A stretch of DNA of 10,831 nucleotides from Methanomicrobiales archaeon (lineage in GTDB: Archaea > Halobacteriota > Methanomicrobia > Methanomicrobiales > JACTUA01). The notes below the pieces were generated by a model. It had not been told where the DNA came from. It made no database searches and saw only the letters and a program-made list of their open reading frames with translations. The DNA lies in NCBI GenBank assembly GCA_028678905.1, contig JAJRCO010000167.1, positions 1-10,831 on the forward strand, read 5' to 3'. This document shows, piece after piece, positions 1 through 4,639 of the stretch (position 1 is its first letter; every line of letters begins with the position of its first letter). Both the position numbers and the translations under genes were made by a program.

Positions 1-345
1 AAAGATTCCGGTTCCCTGATGGGCGATGCGGGAGACCTTCCCGTGCACCACCCGCTCTGCACGGACCACCGTTCCACCGTAGGCATGACAGATCGCCTGG
101 TGACCAAGACAGATGCCCAGCGTCGGAATCCTGCGGCTCAGGGTCTGCAGAACCTTCAGGCAGAGACCGGAATCTTCCGGCCGTCCGGGACCCGGAGAGA
201 GGAGAATCCGGTCACAGGGCAGGTCCTTTATCCGGGAGTAGGGGGTGTCATTGGTGACCACCAGGGGTTCCTCGCCGAAACCGCCTATCTGCTGGTACAG
301 GTTGAAGGTGAAACTGTCGTAGCAGTCGATGATGAGGACGTTCAT
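1..345 (-). CDS. trpG: Anthranilate synthase component II, glutamine amidotransferase subunit (3' end cut by window)
   Basis: This subunit hydrolyses glutamine and passes ammonia to TrpE to make anthranilate from chorismate, the first step of tryptophan synthesis. I translated 115 codons from the ATG at 345. The protein opens with MNVLIIDCYDSFTFNLYQ, the standard start of this family. It carries the oxyanion-loop motif LLSPGPGRPED near residues 48-58 and the nucleophile motif GICLGHQ near residue 80. The His-Glu end of the catalytic triad lies beyond the window. A GGAGG site seven bases upstream supports the start. The ATG overlaps the trpE stop as ATGA, so translation is probably coupled to give equal subunit amounts. 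A pabA-type role is possible in principle, but the coupling to trpE argues for TrpG. Confidence 0.95.
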   Translation of the reverse strand, partial: MNVLIIDCYDSFTFNLYQQIGGFGEEPLVVTNDTPYSRIKDLPCDRILLSPGPGRPEDSGLCLKVLQTLSRRIPTLGICLGHQAICHAYGGTVVRAERVVHGKVSRIAHQGTGIF

Positions 346-1859
346 CGATATCCCTCCGCCTCCTCGACTGCCCGAAGCATTGCCCGGGCTTTGCTCTCCG
401 TCTCCAGGTACTCCTGGTCTGGCACAGAATCAGCGACAATACCTGCGCCGACTTGGATGGATGCTCTTTTCCCCTCGACGATTATGGTCCGGATGGCTAT
501 CGCACACTCCAGGTTGCGATCGAAACCCAGATAACCCACCGCTCCCGCATAGACTCCCCGGCGTTCCGGTTCCAGCTCATCGATGATCTGCATCGCCCGC
601 ACTTTGGGAGCACCGGTCACCGTCCCGGCGGGGAAACAGGAAACTAGTGCATCACAGGCATCCCGGTCGTCCCGCAGGATGCCGTGGACAGTGGTGACCA
701 GGTGCTGGACGTGGGAAAACCGTTCGATAGCCATAAAATCCTCTACCCGCAGAGAACGGAACCGGGCGATACGTCCGATGTCGTTTCGGGCGAGATCGAC
801 CAGCATAGTATGCTCTGCTCGTTCCTTTTCATCAGAACGGAGCTCCCGGGCGAAGGATTCCTCCTCTTCCGGAGTGCCTCCCCGCGGTCGGGTGCCGGCA
901 ATGGGAACTGTGGTGACCTTCCGTCGCTCCACCCGCACCAGCATCTCCGGACTCGCCCCAATCACCTTCCTCTCCCCAAAGTCGAGATAGTACAGGTAGG
1001 GGCTGGGATTGATCTCCCGAAGTGCCCGGTATACCGCGAAGGGCTCCCCGTCCAGATGGAGATCGATCCGTCGGGAAAGGACGACCTGGAAAATATCCCC
1101 GGCCCGGATATACTCCTTCGCCCGTTGCACCGCACGGCAGAATTCCTCCCGCGACAGGTTGGTCGAATACTGCGGTGGTTCTCCGGGCGGGTGCGATGCT
1201 GTATCTGGCCCATGCTCACCGATGTCCCGGATCCGGTCGGCGATCCGGTAAATACGCTCCCGGCTAATCTCGTACTCCTCTGTCGGATCGGCCTCGTAGA
1301 GGAGAAGCGGGCAACTGAAGATAAACATCTTCTGGGCGATATGATCGAGAACGATGCAGTCCTTGGCCAGCATGAACTGTGCGTCTGGTGCACCGGAAGG
1401 TTGTTTCCGACTCCGCAGGACCGGCTGATAGAGTGGATACACCAGGTCGTAGGAGAAATATCCCACCATGCCTCCGAAAAACCGGGGGGCCCTCATATTG
1501 ACAAAATTGAACCGGTGCATCAGCGACCGGATCATGTCGATTGCATGAGTCCCTTCGAGATTCCGGGCGATGGAGACATAAGGCTCCGACCCTTCGCAGT
1601 GCGGGGATTCGTCACAGGTGACAGTCAGAGATGGGTCGCCGCCCAGATAGGAGTATCGGGCGATCTTTTCACTGCCCTCCATAGATTCAAGAAGAAACCC
1701 TGGACCCTTGTACAGATGATAGAAGAGCGAAACCGGCGAAGCAGGCGGTAATGGCAACTCCGCGCCCAGAGGAATCACCAGCGGTTTTGCCTGGTGTTCC
1801 GCCACATCCAGATACTCCCGAAGCCCCAAGTTAAGGGTGATGTCCTCCGGGTTACTCAC
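342..1859 (-). CDS. trpE: Anthranilate synthase component I
   Basis: This 505-residue subunit converts chorismate to anthranilate using ammonia supplied by TrpG. Visible chorismate-binding family motifs, in order, are GASPEML (301-307), PIAGTRPRG (319-327), AEHTMLVDLARND (348-360), the HG pair of TTVHGIL (near 392), FPAGTVTGAPK (409-419) and GAGIVADSVPDQEY (471-484). The N-terminal LLES motif (56-59), known in this family as part of the tryptophan feedback site, is present, so the enzyme is probably inhibited by tryptophan. The start is GTG at 1859. It is the only ATG, GTG or TTG in frame after the upstream stop. No Shine-Dalgarno sequence sits at normal distance from this GTG, but a small upstream reading frame ends exactly on it (TGGTGA), which suggests translational coupling. 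The TGA stop overlaps the trpG ATG. A PabB or isochorismate synthase role is less likely because of LLES and the trpG partner. Confidence 0.96.
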   Translation of the reverse strand: MSNPEDITLNLGLREYLDVAEHQAKPLVIPLGAELPLPPASPVSLFYHLYKGPGFLLESMEGSEKIARYSYLGGDPSLTVTCDESPHCEGSEPYVSIARNLEGTHAIDMIRSLMHRFNFVNMRAPRFFGGMVGYFSYDLVYPLYQPVLRSRKQPSGAPDAQFMLAKDCIVLDHIAQKMFIFSCPLLLYEADPTEEYEISRERIYRIADRIRDIGEHGPDTASHPPGEPPQYSTNLSREEFCRAVQRAKEYIRAGDIFQVVLSRRIDLHLDGEPFAVYRALREINPSPYLYYLDFGERKVIGASPEMLVRVERRKVTTVPIAGTRPRGGTPEEEESFARELRSDEKERAEHTMLVDLARNDIGRIARFRSLRVEDFMAIERFSHVQHLVTTVHGILRDDRDACDALVSCFPAGTVTGAPKVRAMQIIDELEPERRGVYAGAVGYLGFDRNLECAIAIRTIIVEGKRASIQVGAGIVADSVPDQEYLETESKARAMLRAVEEAEGYR

Positions 1860-1906
1860 CAGTCCAGCGGCATCCTCTCCCCGCCGGACACAAATTTTGC
1901 AGACAT
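1856..1906 (-). CDS. Candidate leader peptide of the trp operon
   Basis: This is a 16-codon reading frame reading MSAKFVSGGERMPLDW. Its last sense codon is TGG (Trp) and its TGA stop overlaps the GTG start of trpE by two bases. Its ATG lies about 29 bases after the centre of a box A sequence, so a transcript starting at the usual archaeal distance would begin almost on this ATG and be leaderless. The trpE GTG itself lacks a well-spaced ribosome site, which fits re-initiation by ribosomes that finish the leader. An internal ATG (codon 12) would give only MPLDW. One Trp codon is weak evidence: the codon before an overlapping TGA must end in G, so TGG is one of few choices. Function is inference. 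Confidence 0.35.
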   Translation of the reverse strand: MSAKFVSGGERMPLDW

Positions 1907-2208
1907 ACCTATCCTGTTAATTCTGCACACATATATACATTATTGTATACTATTGGAAATTGATGTATCTTATAATGCATTAGTAATACGATATTCCGAT
2001 TTCCCCATCTCCTGGATGCAGGAAAAAACATACCACCCGAAGCAGTGGTTATCTACGGAATTATTTTTGCTCCCCTATTTTTCTAGCGAAAAACCGCACA
2101 AGAGCAGGTTTGCTGGCCGTGATCCTCAAAAGATCCTGGCGATCCAAGGTATTCGGACCTGTCCTGGCTGAAAGCGGAGTCTTCGCACTCAGTCAGATTG
2201 ATCAGGAA
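1907..2208. other. Intergenic stretch upstream of the trp operon
   Basis: About 300 bases between the PII pseudogene and the trp leader. Besides the box A and inverted repeat near 1931-1949, it holds a 10-base palindrome TAATGCATTA at 1973-1982. The minus strand is open for about 40 codons directly after the pseudogene stop, but has no start codon and no recognisable motif. I see no gene here. Confidence 0.6.
1931..1949 (-). promoter_or_regulatory. Candidate trp promoter (box A) with overlapping inverted repeat
   Basis: The minus strand reads GTATATATG at 1939-1931, a good archaeal TATA element. About 25 bases further on is 1906-1910, the start of the candidate leader frame. Overlapping it is a perfect inverted repeat, TATACA-TTAT-TGTATA, at 1934-1949. 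An operator overlapping box A would let a repressor block TBP binding. The known archaeal tryptophan repressor TrpY (Methanothermobacter) uses TGTACA-type boxes. The half-site here is similar in style but not identical, so the link is speculative. An alternative box A (TTATAAG) lies near 1967-1975. Confidence 0.5.
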
Positions 2209-2540
2209 CTAGGCCCATTCTTCATCAGTTCTGACGCGGATCATGCGTTCGATGCGTACCAACGAAGATTTTCCCGTCTCCCTGTTTTCCGGTATACGCT
2301 GCTCTGCCGGTGTATCGGGCGGTTCTACCAGCTAATCATTTTCCACTACGGTTTAGACTATCAGTTTGGGAAGGACATTTCTACCTGGTGACGTTTGCCC
2401 CGGAATTCAATGGTAACCTGTGTTGCTGTTCCCTGCCTTGGACTTCCCGGATCGTAAGGAGAATACTCCCGTTTCCTTACCGTGCCTGTTTCAGACTCTC
2501 AAAACGCTCAGGTCCGATAAATCGCCTGAATCGTCTTCAT
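2209..2540 (-). pseudogene. Decayed PII nitrogen-regulatory protein (GlnB/GlnK type)
   Basis: PII proteins are roughly 112-residue trimers that sense 2-oxoglutarate, ATP and ADP and control ammonium transport and nitrogen enzymes. This 332-base stretch spells one out in pieces across all three minus frames. The ATG at 2540 gives MKTIQAIYR. After one extra base, PERFESLKQA follows. The same frame hits a TAA and continues as GNGSILLTIREVQGRE. A second frame gives VTIEFRGKRHQVEM, and a third gives LPKLIV, stop, TVVEND. AYTGKQGDGKIFVG follows in another frame, and RIERMIRVRTDEEWA ends at TAG. Order and spacing match a normal PII along its full length, including the GDGKIFV and VIRVRTxEE hallmarks. 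The T-loop tyrosine position reads His. At least three frameshifts and three in-frame stops mean no PII can be made. A G-rich ribosome site remains eight bases before the ATG. No amt or nif gene is adjacent. It may be GlnK or another PII subgroup. Confidence 0.85.
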
Positions 2541-2567
2541 TTCAGATGCCCCCACCATCTGCGATCG

Positions 2568-2822
2568 CTACAAATTCCGATCAGGTTCCTCATACGCATC
2601 GCACACTGCATAGGAGGAGATACTCCGGGCGATGAATTTCTTACATTCTATGCTCATTCCTTCCGTCAGTGCGTACTTGCACCGGCAACAACATTCTGCC
2701 AGGTGGAGATTGGGGGGTCGAACGGGGGTAGCAAGGACTGCTCCCTGAAATCCTGCTGGACGCGGGTATTCTTTTTTTTCGCTCCATCCACTCGCTAGAA
2801 AGACGGATTTATTCGGAATCAT
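2568..2822 (-). CDS. Small cysteine-rich protein, possible zinc binder (uncertain)
   Basis: This is an 84-residue reading frame whose second half looks genuine. It contains ECCCRCKYA (near 44-52), a further Cys in SIECKKF and a last Cys in YAVCDAYEE. The spacing CxxC-x(11)-C-x(12)-CD resembles small four-cysteine proteins common in methanogens, which suggests a metal site. That is pattern recognition, not proof. The first 40 residues are poor in recognisable structure and contain an AAAAAAAA run, so a frameshift or a wrong start is possible. The only in-frame start before the cysteines is the ATG at 2822, which overlaps the preceding frame by 14 bases. It has no ribosome site. The PII pseudogene begins 27 bases after its stop, so this gene too may be decaying. 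Confidence 0.45.
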   Translation of the reverse strand: MIPNKSVFLASGWSEKKEYPRPAGFQGAVLATPVRPPNLHLAECCCRCKYALTEGMSIECKKFIARSISSYAVCDAYEEPDRNL

Positions 2823-2958
2823 AGATGATCTGAAGTTGTTTCTTGATGCGGTCGGAAATTGGATACACCTTGTTGAACGCTAGTTCTTCGTCTGCCTTGC
2901 AGACGGCATCTTCGATATCTTCCCTAGTGATGCCGGCTCTGGGAATGAAGAACTTCAT
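2809..2958 (-). CDS. Short hypothetical protein (49 residues) or 3' part of a broken gene
   Basis: The frame starts at the ATG at 2958 (MKFFIPRAGITREDIEDAV) and ends at TAA. It is rich in charged residues, is predicted helical in the middle and ends in KKQLQIIYDSE, which looks like real protein composition. No family is recognised. It overlaps the preceding 93-residue frame by 35 bases in a different frame. One reading is two overlapping genes. The other is a single gene split by a frameshift near 2950, giving a protein of about 130 residues. It has no clear ribosome site of its own, which mildly favours the frameshift or strong coupling. Confidence 0.4.
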   Translation of the reverse strand: MKFFIPRAGITREDIEDAVCKADEELAFNKVYPISDRIKKQLQIIYDSE

Positions 2959-3205
2959 AGGCGATGAGAGGATCGTCCGCGCTGCGGCAGAGTTCCACAG
3001 TGCTCCCGTATGCCCTGATCCAGTACCTGTGCGTACCGACTAAGATTCCGGGATCGGGCACAGGTTCTTTGATCGTGAAGTCCGCCTCTATCCTCTTATT
3101 CGGAAATGGGGTGAAGAGCCATACCAGCTTAGAGGGGCGGGTGTCCTCAGAAGCGATGAGAGGTCCCGTTTTCTCGAAGCTTTCCCGATTCAGTATCTGA
3201 ACCAT
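2924..3205 (-). CDS. Hypothetical protein, 93 residues, possibly the 5' part of a frameshifted gene
   Basis: The ATG at 3205 opens MVQILNRESFEKTGPLIASE. The middle of the protein (RPSKLVWLFTPFPNKRIEAD, then GTHRYWIRAYGSTVEL) has a plausible mix of beta-strand and charged residues. The last residues, VLHSQSRHH, look out of frame and match the point where a second frame begins with MKFFIPRAG. A GAGG lies nine bases before the ATG, and a TTTTATG box A-like element lies about 54 bases upstream. I recognise no family. It heads a run of small minus-strand frames that ends at the PII pseudogene, so it may be part of the same decaying operon. Confidence 0.4.
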   Translation of the reverse strand: MVQILNRESFEKTGPLIASEDTRPSKLVWLFTPFPNKRIEADFTIKEPVPDPGILVGTHRYWIRAYGSTVELCRSADDPLIAYEVLHSQSRHH

Positions 3206-3304
3206 AACTCATGGCCTCGGATATTGATACAAGGACGAACGGGCAGGTGTAGTGCATAAAATCATTCGTGATCTTGCAAGAGATTACGCGTTGAATGAAC
3301 TGAC

Positions 3305-3331
3305 GCAATCAGTGGTCTTCCCACCGATTGC
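3305..3331. repeat. Strong imperfect hairpin
   Basis: GCAATC-A-GTGG-TCTTC-CCAC-C-GATTGC forms a 10-pair stem with a single A/C mismatch and a five-base loop. It lies downstream of the 136-residue gene and upstream of the 93-residue frame, inside the non-coding gap 3206-3381. It could be a transcript-end structure, part of a small RNA or a protein site. There is no clear U-run after it on either strand, so it is not a classic bacterial-style terminator. Confidence 0.6.
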
Positions 3332-3346
3332 ATCGAACCTACGACA

Positions 3347-3360
3347 CCCTCATATGAGGG
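3347..3360. repeat. Perfect 14-base palindrome
   Basis: CCCTCATATGAGGG is fully self-complementary. It lies 15 bases from the hairpin at 3305-3331 and 21 bases from the stop of the 136-residue gene. As DNA it could bind a dimeric protein; as RNA it could form a hairpin only with a very tight loop. Nothing in the sequence identifies a binding protein. Confidence 0.6.
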
Positions 3361-3381
3361 ATAGAAGGAAATAGCTTTCTC

Positions 3382-3792
3382 TCATATATAAAATTTACCA
3401 AATACACCGAATTCCTGCTTCGTCGCGATATATCGAGAAAAATAAGATAAGAACCGGGCACTTTTTCGGGTGTAGGATTCTGCCTCTCCGCCGGGTTCAG
3501 ATTCTGGCGCCTGGCTATCCCAGACCATCATATTTGCCATCTCGGTCATGATCACCCTCGTTCCGGGGGGGACTCTGAGAGACTCGCCTACATCTTCCGG
3601 TTCTCGGGCGCTGAACACCTGATGGGTTAACTCCCCTTCCGGTGAGATCATGGTGACAGAGAAGTGATGTACTTCGCCTTCCGGCTCTTTTTCTTTCTCC
3701 ATCTCTATCCGATAACAGGTAAATGTAATAGGTTCTCCGTATCCTTCGCTCATGGCTGTGCCAATCTTCCGGATATGCTGTTTTTCCTGCAT
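3382..3792 (-). CDS. Conserved-looking hypothetical protein, 136 residues
   Basis: The protein is acidic, with stretches such as EMEKEKEPEGEVHHFSVT (30-47) and SPEGELTHQVFSAREPEDVG (50-69). A more hydrophobic core follows (VPPGTRVIMTEMANMMVW, 74-91). A basic, aromatic tail ends it (RKSARFLSYFSRYIATKQEF). There is no signal peptide or membrane segment, so a soluble cytoplasmic protein is likely. The ATG at 3792 has AGGTG six bases upstream; the internal ATG at codon 14 (MSEGYGEP) has a poorer site, so the longer form is preferred. A box A at 3927-3934 gives it its own promoter. No family is recognised and neighbours give no functional hint. Third-position composition and acidity look like a real gene, in contrast to the surrounding sequence. 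Confidence 0.6.
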   Translation of the reverse strand: MQEKQHIRKIGTAMSEGYGEPITFTCYRIEMEKEKEPEGEVHHFSVTMISPEGELTHQVFSAREPEDVGESLRVPPGTRVIMTEMANMMVWDSQAPESEPGGEAESYTRKSARFLSYFSRYIATKQEFGVFGKFYI

Positions 3793-3926
3793 GAATTACA
3801 CCTTCATATCGTTTTATGCCTCCGAATGGTCGTCCTCTGAAAGCCAATCCTTCCATATCTATAGAAGAAATTGATTCTTCCGAAGTAATTCCCGCTACCA
3901 TCGGCGGATTCTCTTACCATAGACTG

Positions 3927-3934
3927 ATATAAAA
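3927..3934 (-). promoter_or_regulatory. Box A promoter of the 136-residue hypothetical gene
   Basis: The minus strand reads TTTTATAT, close to the archaeal TATA consensus. The predicted start of transcription is near 3905, leaving a leader of roughly 110 bases before the ATG at 3792. The leader contains no obvious structured element. Confidence 0.45.
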
Positions 3935-3939
3935 TGATT

Positions 3940-4461
3940 ACTCCTGTACTGTATCGTTTCGAGAAAGGAAAGAAAATGAATTTCCCGCTTTCTCTTTCCA
4001 TATAACCAGAAAGAGGTCAGAAGTGAATGCCCAGTATTGCCCGGTCATGCCGGCGGGGCCTGCACTTTGAAGGTGTATGGGATAAGACCTGCGACTTGGA
4101 AGCGCAACGTTCACTCTCAGAAATCTGATAGGCCCGATCTGCTACTAGTTTTATTTAGTGGGGTTGAAACGACACTATTTTTGCAATTGACAATATTTTC
4201 ATTCAATCCAATTTTAGCAAACACCGCCTATCACAACCTTAACTAATCGATGCGAGGTTTAGGCGCATAAGGAATAAGGTGCGAAAACTTTCTCACTTGT
4301 GTTTTCGGTCTTTCCCTTGGATGGAAGGTATGAAAAAGGGGTTCACGGAGAATGATTAATATCGCGTATAAGGGAAGCCTTTTTTAAACGAAGGTGTTAA
4401 AAGCGTAATCTCTTTGATTTGGGCCTTCTTTTACAATTGGAATACTAACCATTCGTAAGAG
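3940..4461. other. AT-rich non-coding stretch between tRNA and hypothetical gene
   Basis: About 520 bases with no supported gene. It contains a short GC-rich island at 4030-4070 with an inverted repeat CCGG-TCATG-CCGG, the inverted repeat at 4282-4307, and T-runs and A-runs typical of archaeal spacer. A GTG-started frame of 58 codons on the minus strand (4114-3938) and a 69-codon frame on the plus strand have no recognisable motif, and I do not accept them as genes. No tRNA 3'-end duplication, the usual sign of an integrated element, was found by eye. Confidence 0.5.
4282..4307. repeat. Inverted repeat, 7-base arms
   Basis: CGAAAAC and GTTTTCG are perfect inverted arms separated by 12 bases. 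On the minus strand the element lies about 155 bases after the tRNA 3' end, within gene-free sequence. It could be a weak RNA hairpin or chance in AT-rich DNA. Confidence 0.35.
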
Positions 4462-4574
4462 TGCTGCGGGCGGGTTACGATCCCGCGATCTCCAGATATC
4501 CCAGATGATGGCGCTTTCGTTTGTTGCTCAAAACCCTATGAGTCTGGCGCCCTAACCAACTAGGCCACCGCAGC
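4462..4574 (-). tRNA. tRNA-Met (CAU), elongator type, with intron
   Basis: Spliced, the gene folds into a 74-nt cloverleaf. It has a perfect 7-pair acceptor stem GCTGCGG/CCGCAGC, discriminator A, D-stem GCCT/GGGC with loop AGTTGGTTA, anticodon arm CCAGA-CTCATAA-TCTGG, 5-base variable loop AGATC and T-stem GCGGG/CCCGC. CCA is not encoded. The intron lies after position 37. An initiator tRNA is unlikely: there is no A1-U72 pair and no GGG/CCC anticodon stem. Elongator Met is preferred, because introns are common there in Euryarchaeota and the D-loop fits. A tRNA-Ile2 whose CAU is modified to agmatidine remains possible. The T-loop reads ATCGTAA, so positions 54 and 58 are A and T instead of T and A. 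It begins 65 bases after the pycA stop; a weak box A-like TTTTATTT lies at 4587-4594. Confidence 0.92.
4498..4536 (-). other. Archaeal tRNA intron (39 nt) with bulge-helix-bulge splice site
   Basis: The 5' exon CTCA (positions 32-35) pairs with TGGG at the end of the intron as a 4-pair helix with one T-G wobble. This helix is flanked by two 3-base bulges, TA|G and AT|A, cut by the splicing endonuclease after the second base of each. A further GGT/ATC pairing extends the intron side. The intron contains TCTGG just before the true 3' anticodon strand TCTGG. This creates a false alternative fold with a long variable arm, which would mislead a casual reading toward a Leu or Ser tRNA. Confidence 0.85.
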
Positions 4575-4639
4575 CCGAATTTGCACAAATAAAACGCAGG
4601 GGACAGAGATAAAGGTTCTGATAATCGTCGGAAAAAAGA

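Noticed and set aside
684..1751. Long plus-strand open frame opposite trpE (355 codons), and similar ones opposite pycB and pycA
   Set aside because: They are antisense shadows of well-identified genes with no motifs of their own.
1857..1915. In the trpE frame upstream of the GTG, a rubredoxin-like RYVCKICVRRGED sequence, as if trpE had a longer start or a fused metal domain
   Set aside because: There is no ATG, GTG or TTG between the upstream TAA and the GTG at 1859, the second CxxC of rubredoxin is missing, and the promoter would start transcription inside this stretch.
2454..2480. Inverted repeat GTAAGGA/TCCTTAC
   Set aside because: It lies within the PII pseudogene and is explained by degenerate coding sequence; arms are only seven bases.
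2771..2779. T-run on the plus strand as a possible terminator
   Set aside because: No plus-strand gene precedes it; on the minus strand it is an A-run inside the cysteine-rich frame.
3938..4114. A GTG-started 58-codon minus frame and a plus-strand 69-codon frame (4037-4246) over the GC-rich island
   Set aside because: No ribosome sites, no motifs, and the composition follows the underlying GC-rich repeat rather than coding bias.
4150..4185. Segment ending in GGGGTTGAAACG, similar to the end of some CRISPR repeats
   Set aside because: It occurs once only; there are no second repeat, regular spacers or cas genes in the window.
4574..4600. Independent promoter for the tRNA gene (TTTTATTT at 4587-4594)
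   Set aside because: It lies too close to the mature 5' end for normal box A spacing; read-through from pycBA is as likely.
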